Shown here in pieces: positions 58,054 through 64,000 of a stretch of DNA of 64,000 nt. The notes under the pieces are model-generated. The model saw only the letters and a program-made list of their open reading frames with translations. It searched no databases and was not told where the DNA came from. This DNA comes from Verrucomicrobiia bacterium (GTDB lineage: Bacteria; Verrucomicrobiota; Verrucomicrobiia; Limisphaerales; UBA11358). The translations under genes and the position numbers were made by a program. The stretch is taken from positions 1 through 64,000 of the forward strand of contig JARLJW010000071.1 in NCBI GenBank assembly GCA_031290985.1, written 5' to 3'. Position 1 is the first letter of the stretch; every line of letters starts with the position of its first letter.

Positions 58054-58791
58054 ATGACATTTCGCGCCGCCTGGAAGCTCTGCTGGTTTTTGCTGGAGGT
58101 TGGCGTCGTGGCGATTGACTACTTCTTCACGACGGCATTTGTCTCAACAAAGAACAAGCGCCGCGCCCGGGCGGCGTGGCTGCATCGGGCGGCCCGGCGG
58201 CACATCCGGATCTACAGTTGCGAATACAGTTCCAGCGGGCCGATCCCCAAAAGCGGGCTGCTCGTATCGAACCATCTAAGCTACATGGATATCTTGGTCA
58301 TCGCCGCCATCACCCCCGTGGTCTTTGTCTCCAAGTCGGAAGTCCGCGGCTGGCCCGTGATCGGCTGGCTGACGGCACTGGCGGGAACGGTCTTCATCGT
58401 GCGGGAACGCCGCACCGCCGTCGGCCCGGTCAACCAGGAGATCGAGGCCGCGCTGGATGATGGTGTGTTGGTGGTGGTTTTCCCCGAAGGCACCAGCACC
58501 AATGGCAGCGAGCTGCTGCCTTTCCGTTCACCACTGCTCGAACCCGTGACGCATGGCGACCACCCGGTCTCCGTCGGTTTCCTGCATTACGAACTGGATG
58601 ATGGCGACCCGGCCAATGAAGTCTGTTACTGGGGCAATCACACATTTTTCCCACACGCCGTCAATCTGCTGGGCAAAAAGCGCATCCGTGGCAAAATGAC
58701 CTTTGGGACCTATCAACGCAAAACCGACGACCGGAAGGAACTCGCCAAAGATCTGCGCGAGGCGGTATTGAAATTAAAGCCGGGAAACTGA
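58054..58791 (+). CDS. 1-acylglycerol-3-phosphate acyltransferase (PlsC-like)
   Basis: ATG 58054 gives a 245-residue protein with an N-terminal membrane segment and PlsC motifs: N-H-L-S-Y-M-D (HX4D), E-R-R-T-A, and F-P-E-G-T-S. It transfers acyl groups to lysophosphatidate or a related lyso-lipid at the inner membrane. The longer frame from 57883 overlaps ribE and is rejected. It follows ribE by 61 nt and may share its transcript. It converges on the exonuclease gene. Confidence 0.9.
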   Translation: MTFRAAWKLCWFLLEVGVVAIDYFFTTAFVSTKNKRRARAAWLHRAARRHIRIYSCEYSSSGPIPKSGLLVSNHLSYMDILVIAAITPVVFVSKSEVRGWPVIGWLTALAGTVFIVRERRTAVGPVNQEIEAALDDGVLVVVFPEGTSTNGSELLPFRSPLLEPVTHGDHPVSVGFLHYELDDGDPANEVCYWGNHTFFPHAVNLLGKKRIRGKMTFGTYQRKTDDRKELAKDLREAVLKLKPGN

Positions 58792-58798
58792 GGACGGC

Positions 58799-59347
58799 TC
58801 ACCACTTCACCGGCACGGTCAGCTTCTTGTTGAAGCGGTTGAAATAGTGCAGTTGCTTCTGCTGCGCGCCGTATTCGTGGACGAGTTTGGTGATCTTCAC
58901 ATCGTAGCAGCAATACTCCGCGATCTCCGCCAGCTTGCCTTCCTTGTACCATTGGATGGCCTGCAGTCCTTCCGCGGTTTTTTCCACGTTGAACGTCGCC
59001 GTCGCGATCGAATCGAGCGAGAGCCGGTGGCCGAGCGTTTCGTTCAGGACCACGAGCATGTCCAGCGTCGGAAGCTGGGTCAGGTCGAACGCCGTGTAGC
59101 CGTGCAGCACCTCGTAATCAAACCGCAGGTTGTTGAAGCCCACCACCAGGTCCGCGCGTTGCAGTTCGGTGATGAGGTCGTTGACCTGCTTCTCGCCGTA
59201 GATCTTGTATTCGCCGGACGCGGTGCTGTAGGTCACCCCGATGCTCATGCCCATCTTGGAGATGTTGCCCCAGCCGCCGACTTCATCGGCGGACTTCTGC
59301 GTTTCGAGATCGAAATAAACAATATTTTTTGACACGGTGACACCCAT
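58799..59347 (-). CDS. DEDD-type 3'-5' exonuclease-like (RNase H fold) protein
   Basis: From ATG 59347 the 182-residue protein has Y-F-D-L-E-T-Q (D-x-E), L-V-V-G-F-N-N-L-R-F-D-Y-E-V-L, and C-C-Y-D-V-K-I-T (Y-x3-D type). These match YprB/RNase_H_2 exonucleases acting on RNA or DNA. It lacks any other domain. It is a single gene, convergent with plsC (7-bp gap). Confidence 0.8.
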   Translation of the reverse strand: MGVTVSKNIVYFDLETQKSADEVGGWGNISKMGMSIGVTYSTASGEYKIYGEKQVNDLITELQRADLVVGFNNLRFDYEVLHGYTAFDLTQLPTLDMLVVLNETLGHRLSLDSIATATFNVEKTAEGLQAIQWYKEGKLAEIAEYCCYDVKITKLVHEYGAQQKQLHYFNRFNKKLTVPVKW

Positions 59348-59500
59348 TAAAAATGGCGGCCCGGGTGAAAACAATTACAAACTGAGATTTAGAATGATGA
59401 ATTCCAAATATCGGATGCCCTGTTGATGCCATCCGTCATCCGGAATTCGTCATCCATTTCACGGCTTGCCAAAATTTCCGCGCCGCGCCACATTCCTTGC

Positions 59501-60076
59501 ATGGCACTGACCCCCTCCACCATGCTGCCGCTCGGCACGACCGCACCCGATTTCAAACTGCCGGACACCAATGGAAAGACCGTCACCCTGGCCGATTTCA
59601 AGGGCAAAGCCGCGCTGGCCGTCATCTTCATGTGCAACCACTGCCCGTATGTCGTCCACATCCGCGCCGGGCTGGCGCAGCTCGCTTACGATTATGCGGT
59701 CAAGAACGTCGCCATTGTGGGCATCAGTTCCAACGACGCCAAAAATTATCCCGCCGACAGCCCGGCGAAGATGAAGGACGAGGTGAAATCCGCCGGCTAT
59801 ATCTTCCCTTATCTCCATGACGAGACGCAGGCCGTGGCCAAAGCCTACCGCGCCGCCTGTACGCCGGATATTTTTCTGTTCGACCGCAGCCGCCGCCTCG
59901 TCTATCGCGGACAGTTCGACGCGAGCCGCCCCGGCAACGGCATTCCCGTGACCGGCAAGGATTTGCGCGCGGCGATCGAGGCCGTGCTCGCCGGCAAACC
60001 GACCTCCGACCTGCAGGTCGCCAGCATCGGCTGCAACATCAAATGGAAACCCGGCAACGAACCGGCCTATTTTTGA
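59501..60076 (+). CDS. thioredoxin-fold protein (AhpC/TSA-like, CxxC)
   Basis: ATG 59501 gives a 191-residue protein starting M-A-L-T-P-S-T-M-L-P-L-G; the frame before it runs through word-repeat DNA. It has L-G-T-T-A-P-D-F-K-L-P-D-T-N-G and the redox motif C-N-H-C-P-Y, then a peroxiredoxin-like body with K-D-E-V-K-S-A-G-Y-I-F-P-Y. This is the common cytoplasmic thioredoxin-family group close to AhpC/TSA. No signal peptide. Confidence 0.88.
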   Translation: MALTPSTMLPLGTTAPDFKLPDTNGKTVTLADFKGKAALAVIFMCNHCPYVVHIRAGLAQLAYDYAVKNVAIVGISSNDAKNYPADSPAKMKDEVKSAGYIFPYLHDETQAVAKAYRAACTPDIFLFDRSRRLVYRGQFDASRPGNGIPVTGKDLRAAIEAVLAGKPTSDLQVASIGCNIKWKPGNEPAYF

Positions 60077-60117
60077 TCAGACCATGAACCATGGACTCCT
60101 ATCTGCCAGCAGATCAA

Positions 60118-60207
60118 GGTAGGGCGCATCGCTCCGCGCGCGCCGCTGCCTGGAACGAGAGCGTTCTGGCTCGCCACGACGCTGCGCGCGGAGCGACGCG
60201 CCCTACC
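60118..60207. mobile_element. REP/MITE-like inverted-repeat element, copy D
   Basis: A 90-bp copy with matched ends of 24 bp and one mismatch: GGTAGGGCGCATCGCTCCGC... and its inverse ending CGCGCCCTACC. This is the shortest and most perfect member of the family and defines both ends. Confidence 0.85.
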
Positions 60208-60393
60208 ACCTCTTCCTGGCTCAACGTTTTTAACATAACTCGCGGGTAAAAGCCTGTTTCCATGAGCGCTTTCGCCTTTCCCAACCTTGAAGGCGGCGGT
60301 GCGGCTGCGGATATTTCACTCGTCGGCGGAAAAATCAAAATAATTCAAAGGATTGCAGCACGAGGCTTGTCAGACCCAGTAAAACCAAGCCGC

Positions 60394-60990
60394 ATGGCCG
60401 ATGCCGACTCAGAACTGGTGGCGCGCAGTCAGACAGGTGACCCGGCGGCTTTTGAAGAGCTGGTCCGCCAGCATCAACGCATGATTCATTCGCTGACATA
60501 TCGCATGACCGGGTCCGCCGCCGACGCGGAGGACCTCGCGCAGGAGGCCTTCCTGCGGGCGTATGAACAGCTCGGCACCTTCCGCGGCTCGGCAAAATTC
60601 TCCACCTGGCTTTATCGCATCGCTGTCAACACCTGCCTGAACTGGAAGCAAAGCGAGGCGCGCCGCTTTCAATTGCACGCCAACGCGGCCGCGGAGCTGT
60701 CCGCCCGGCGCGCCGGCAATGAGGACGCCTCCCGCGCACCGGCCGGCGAAGTCCAGGCCGCCTTGCTGAAACTTCCCGCCAAGCAGCGTGCCGCCATCGT
60801 GCTGACGATCCACGACGGCTTGAACCACGCCGAGGCCGCCCAGATTCTGGGCTGCTCGGAAACCACCGTTTCCTGGCGCGTGTTCGCCGCCAAACAAAAA
60901 TTGAAACGGCTGCTGACCACCGGACGCGCCACACCGCTCCCGGCGCTTACCGCCGAACCTAGCGCCGCCAACGAGCCGCCCCAGTCATGA
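60394..60990 (+). CDS. ECF-type RNA polymerase sigma factor
   Basis: From ATG 60394 the 198-residue protein has sigma region 2 (F-E-E-L-V-R-Q-H-Q-R, D-A-E-D-L-A-Q-E-A-F-L-R-A-Y, F-S-T-W-L-Y-R-I-A-V-N) and region 4 (L-P-A-K-Q-R-A-A-I-V-L, G-L-N-H-A-E-A-A-Q-I-L-G-C-S-E-T-T-V). The frame extends to 60262 but runs through less likely sequence. Its stop overlaps the next start by 4 bases, so the two products are coupled, as with sigma and anti-sigma pairs. Confidence 0.93.
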   Translation: MADADSELVARSQTGDPAAFEELVRQHQRMIHSLTYRMTGSAADAEDLAQEAFLRAYEQLGTFRGSAKFSTWLYRIAVNTCLNWKQSEARRFQLHANAAAELSARRAGNEDASRAPAGEVQAALLKLPAKQRAAIVLTIHDGLNHAEAAQILGCSETTVSWRVFAAKQKLKRLLTTGRATPLPALTAEPSAANEPPQS

Positions 60991-61337
60991 ACGATTCCGA
61001 GCTCAAAGCCAGATTGCAAAACACCCCCGTGCCGGAGCGGTCGGAGGAGTATTGGGATGATTTCCCCGCCCGCGTGCGCGTGCAATTGCACCGCGAGCGT
61101 CGCGAATCGGCACCCCGTACCGCCTGGCGTCCGCGCCTTTCATGGGCGGGCGGCTTCGCCCTGGCCGCGGTCCTGGCCTTCGTCTGCATCCAGTTTCAGC
61201 CGCTGCAACGGGCCTCGGCCGCGATCACCCAGCACGAGCGCCAGCTCCATGCGCAAGCGGCGCAGATGAAATCCAACCTGCAACTGCTCATGTTCAACCC
61301 GCATGGCATGGGCTACCTGCTGGCCGAGGCAAATTGA
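60987..61337 (+). CDS. small membrane protein, possible anti-sigma partner
   Basis: The 116-residue protein has a soluble N-terminal part (N-D-S-E-L-K-A-R-L-Q, Y-W-D-D-F-P-A-R-V), one membrane segment at about 52-69 and a periplasmic C-terminus. This is the layout of small anti-sigma factors, but it lacks a recognisable ZAS zinc motif. It overlaps the sigma gene by 4 bp and precedes the GspE-like gene by 3 nt. Confidence 0.7.
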   Translation: MNDSELKARLQNTPVPERSEEYWDDFPARVRVQLHRERRESAPRTAWRPRLSWAGGFALAAVLAFVCIQFQPLQRASAAITQHERQLHAQAAQMKSNLQLLMFNPHGMGYLLAEAN

Positions 61338-61340
61338 TTT

Positions 61341-62441
61341 ATGACGACCCAAAACATCCCGGCGGCCGGCGAAAGTGTTCCCGCAAATTCCGCGCCGGAG
61401 GTGCTGGAAAATTTGGTCCGGCTGGCGGAACGCGCCGGGGCCAGCGACATCCATCTGCAGATGCGCGGCAAAACCGCCGAGGTCGGTTTCCGGCTGGACG
61501 GCATCATCACGCCGGGACGCGAATTGCCGGCCGAGATCGCCGAGCGCGTGTTCGGGCGCATTAAATTCCTCGCCCGGCTCAAGACCTACCAGGAAACCTT
61601 GCCGCAGGACGGTCGCATTCCCCGCGAAGATCTGAAGTGCCAGAACGACATCCGCGTGGCCACCTACCCGACCGTTACCGGCGAAAAGATCGTGCTGCGG
61701 ATGTTCCATTCCGGCACCACCAAGACGCTCGGTGAACTGTCCTTGCCGCCCCTGGCGAATGCCGAGTTGGAAAGCTTTCTCCGCCAGACCAGCGGCCTGC
61801 TGCTGCTTACCGGCCCGGCGGGCAGCGGTAAAACCACCACCATCTACGCGTGCCTGCGTCACCTGGCGGAAGCCGGCGGCCGTCACATCATCACCGTGGA
61901 AGACCCGGTGGAACAGGTCGTTCCCGGCACCATGCAGACCGAGGTGAACGAGGCCATCGGCCTGGATTTCGCCCGGGCCGCACGGCATTTGCTGCGGCAG
62001 GATCCGCAGGTGTTGATCCTCGGAGAAATCCGCGACGAGGCCACCGCGCAGCTTGCCATCCGCGCCGGGCTCACCGGTCATCTGGTGATCTCCACGCTGC
62101 ACGCCGGCTCGTGCCGCGGGGTGTTCGAACGGCTGCTGACGATGTGCCCGGACCATTCCGCCGTGGCCAGCGCACTGGAGCTGGTCTTGAACCAGCGGCT
62201 CATCCGCAAGGTTTGTCCCGCATGCGATGGCGGCGGTTGCGAAACCTGCCTGCACACCGGTTATCAGGGACGCGTGCCGCTCGTGGAATGGCTGCGCGTG
62301 AACGGGACCGTGCGGGAACAGATCCGGCACCGTGAACTTTCCACCATTGTACCGGTGCAAACTTTGGAAGCCGCCGCGCGTTCACTGGTGAACCAGGGCG
62401 TCACGAATGAAACGGAATACAAACGGATTTTTGGCCTATGA
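61341..62441 (+). CDS. GspE/PilB-type secretion ATPase, short form
   Basis: The 366-residue ATPase lacks the usual N1 domain of GspE, starting near the N2 part (A-S-D-I-H-L-Q-M-R). It has Walker A G-P-A-G-S-G-K-T (158-165), an Asp box (T-V-E-D-P-V-E), Walker B L-I-L-G-E-I-R-D-E, a His box (S-T-L-H-A-G), and a four-Cys group C292, C295, C300, C303. It should drive pilus or pseudopilus assembly with the GspF proteins that follow. The start comes 3 nt after the previous stop. Confidence 0.93.
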   Translation: MTTQNIPAAGESVPANSAPEVLENLVRLAERAGASDIHLQMRGKTAEVGFRLDGIITPGRELPAEIAERVFGRIKFLARLKTYQETLPQDGRIPREDLKCQNDIRVATYPTVTGEKIVLRMFHSGTTKTLGELSLPPLANAELESFLRQTSGLLLLTGPAGSGKTTTIYACLRHLAEAGGRHIITVEDPVEQVVPGTMQTEVNEAIGLDFARAARHLLRQDPQVLILGEIRDEATAQLAIRAGLTGHLVISTLHAGSCRGVFERLLTMCPDHSAVASALELVLNQRLIRKVCPACDGGGCETCLHTGYQGRVPLVEWLRVNGTVREQIRHRELSTIVPVQTLEAAARSLVNQGVTNETEYKRIFGL

Positions 62442-63454
62442 AACACGACGAATTCTCCTTCTTCAACCAGCAGCTCGCGGCCATGCTGCGCGATGGCATC
62501 CCGTTGGAGGGCGCGCTGCGGCGGCTCTGCCAGGAAATGCGCGCCGGGGAACTGCGCGACGAACTGTCGGCCCTCGAAGCCGATCTGGGACGGGGCGTGC
62601 CCATGGCCGAGGCGCTCGCGCCCCGCAAGTTGCCGGAGCTTTACAAGCGCATGATCATCGTCGGCATCAAGGGCGGCGACCTGCCCGGCGCCTTGACGAT
62701 GCTCGCGGATTATTTTCAACGCCAAAACGCCGTCTGGACGCGGCTCAAGAGCATGCTCACCTATCCGTTGATCGTGATGTGCCTGGCGTTTTTTGTCTCC
62801 CTCCTGCTGGCGTACATGTGGACCTGTGTCATGGGCCCGTCGTTCAAGGACATGTTTTCCGGGATGGGCGTCTGCCTGCCGGCTGCCACCATGTTTGCCT
62901 TCGACACCCTGAACGCGGTCTGGGCCTTTCCCATTGCGCTGGGAATCCTGTTCATCGTGCTGCTGGCCATCGTCATCCTGCCATCCCTGCGCGGGAAATA
63001 TCTGATGCGCGTGCCCGCCTTCAAGGAGGCGATCGTCGCCCGCATCGCCTCCTCCATCAACCTGCTCTTGAAAAACGGCGTGAGCCTGCCGGAAGCCATC
63101 CGGCTGACGGAAAACCTCGAGACCAGCCCCGCCATGGCCGCCGACCTGCGGATCTGGGAGAAAAACCTGGCCGCCGGCGCGGGAAAATTTTCCGAGGTCG
63201 CGGCCGGCTACAAGACCATCCCGCCGATGTTCGTCTGGATCGTGTCCGGCGCGGGCGAGAACCTGACCGAAGGCTTCAAGCGCGCCGCGGAAGTCTATCA
63301 CTCGCGCGCCCTGTATCGTACCGAGGTCGCGCTGTTTTCCGTCCTGCCGGTGGCCTCGCTGTTCCTGGGCGCGGTGGTCCTCTCGCAGGCTTTTCTGGTC
63401 CTCAGCATGTTTTTACCGCTCATCGCCATGCTGAACAATTTAAGCGGCAGCTAA
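62438..63454 (+). CDS. GspF/PilC-type inner membrane platform protein
   Basis: The 338-residue protein has two T2SSF domains (about 5-125, 210-330) and three membrane helices (about 110-132, 150-185 and 310-332). The typical pattern F-F-N-Q-Q-L-A-A-M-L-R-D-G-I-P-L-E-G-A-L is present. Its start overlaps the ATPase stop by 4 bases. It is the membrane partner of the ATPase in type II secretion or type IV pilus-like systems. Confidence 0.93.
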   Translation: MKHDEFSFFNQQLAAMLRDGIPLEGALRRLCQEMRAGELRDELSALEADLGRGVPMAEALAPRKLPELYKRMIIVGIKGGDLPGALTMLADYFQRQNAVWTRLKSMLTYPLIVMCLAFFVSLLLAYMWTCVMGPSFKDMFSGMGVCLPAATMFAFDTLNAVWAFPIALGILFIVLLAIVILPSLRGKYLMRVPAFKEAIVARIASSINLLLKNGVSLPEAIRLTENLETSPAMAADLRIWEKNLAAGAGKFSEVAAGYKTIPPMFVWIVSGAGENLTEGFKRAAEVYHSRALYRTEVALFSVLPVASLFLGAVVLSQAFLVLSMFLPLIAMLNNLSGS

Positions 63455-63479
63455 CTACCACACCCTGGAAGAAAATCAC

Positions 63480-64000
63480 ATGACTGATCTGGCCCAAGGT
63501 TTCCTCGCCTTCCTCTGCTACGGGATCTTCATCCTGCTGCCGGGCGGCGCCTTTTCCGTGCTGCTGCATTATCTGCTCTCGCTGCCGATGCAGCGGCGCG
63601 ACCGCGCCCGGTTCTTTCTCGACCTGCTGGAGACGGCGCTCGAACGCGGCCAGGCCATCGAACCGGCCATCCTTTCCGCCGCCGAAAGCCGCGACCTCGC
63701 GATGGGCGTGCGTTTTTACATGCTGGCCGCGCAGATCGAAGACGGCGCAAAACTGGGGGAGGCCCTGGCGAAAACCCCCAGCTTCCTGCCGCCGCAGGTC
63801 ACGGCGATGCTGCAAGCCGGCGAAAAGCTGGGCGACCTGAAAAAAGTCCTGCCCGCCTGCCGGGAGGTGCTGCGCGTCTCCCCCGACACTCTCCGCACCA
63901 CGACGCATTACATGGTGGCCATCCTGTTGATCTTTGCGCCGATCGCCATCGGCCTCATCACCCTGCTCACGCTTTTTGTCATCCCCAAGTTCAAGGAGGT
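63480..64000 (+). CDS. second GspF-like protein, cut by the window end
   Basis: The ATG at 63480 begins a frame open to the end of the window (173 codons). It starts with a hydrophobic segment (F-L-A-F-L-C-Y-G-I-F-I-L-L-P-G-G), then a T2SSF-like helical unit (L-E-R-G-Q-A-I-E-P-A-I-L, G-A-K-L-G-E-A-L) and another membrane segment at about 150-170. It lies 25 nt after the first GspF gene. Two GspF proteins in one operon is unusual for T2SS. Confidence 0.85.
   Translation, partial: MTDLAQGFLAFLCYGIFILLPGGAFSVLLHYLLSLPMQRRDRARFFLDLLETALERGQAIEPAILSAAESRDLAMGVRFYMLAAQIEDGAKLGEALAKTPSFLPPQVTAMLQAGEKLGDLKKVLPACREVLRVSPDTLRTTTHYMVAILLIFAPIAIGLITLLTLFVIPKFKE

Noticed and set aside
61140..62360. 406-residue minus-strand ORF
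   Set aside because: Antisense to the secretion ATPase; Walker motifs are on the plus strand.

Overview
The window looks like a chromosomal segment of a high-GC, free-living member of the Verrucomicrobiota, probably a soil or sediment relative of Pedosphaera/Limisphaerales. This is an inference from several signs. These are the fused SpmA-SpmB protein, blaRI-like regulators with very large sensors, families of AHSA1/SRPBCC and VOC genes, a GH95 and a GH28-like enzyme, NIPSNAP and MGDKSPK-type small proteins, rare Shine-Dalgarno sequences, and many short 'word' repeats and REP/MITE-like palindromes between genes. I see no rRNA, tRNA, CRISPR array, phage or transposase gene.

Layout. 0.08-5 kb: a remnant resembling a release-factor-like C-terminal tail, then a minus-strand lipoprotein-hpnH-hpnJ hopanoid operon ending in a clear terminator, and a divergent TPR protein and PmtA-like methyltransferase. 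5-20 kb: a secreted TPR-ankyrin protein with SLBB-like repeats, an OmpR-type two-component pair, SpmAB, a small Asp-rich protein, a DRE-TIM aldolase, and a BlaI/BlaR1-like pair whose sensor carries two extra domains, one of them also found alone at 13.8-15.2 kb. 20.4-22.8 kb: a plus-strand ArsR plus four AHSA1 genes. 22.8-27.3 kb: NIPSNAP, GH28-like and a TrhO-RluA fusion. 27.6-35.9 kb: thirteen minus-strand genes headed by a second ArsR (AHSA1, VOC, DoxX, ThiS-like, beta-propeller, deoxyribosyltransferase-like and YgjV-like), including a protein with three tandem AHSA1 domains. 36-39 kb: RRM protein, a 22-residue Lys-rich peptide gene, a DEAD-box helicase and RNase HI. 39.5-46 kb: a GntR(YtrA)-ABC ATPase-two permease operon. 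46-60 kb: DnaJ-like protein, a second Lys-rich small gene, MtnP, FHA protein, GH95, alpha/beta hydrolase, COQ7-like ferritin-fold protein bracketed by REP/MITE elements, NlpC-like lipoprotein, a broken ribD followed by ribE, acyltransferase, exonuclease and thioredoxin-like protein. 60-64 kb: ECF sigma factor, membrane partner, GspE-like ATPase and two GspF-like proteins, the last running off the end.

The most interesting themes are four. First, two ArsR-AHSA1 loci have predicted leaderless promoters overlapped by AACC-N4-GGTT palindromes, and one leads a 13-gene cluster. Second, short word repeats have inserted in frame into the ATPase domain of a histidine kinase and the reductase domain of RibD. 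Third, two unlinked Lys-rich mini-genes share a 5' stem-loop and a 3' hairpin. Fourth, there are unusual fusions: TrhO-RluA, M56 peptidase-unknown domain-SecD head, and triple AHSA1. All functions are read from sequence by eye, with no database search.
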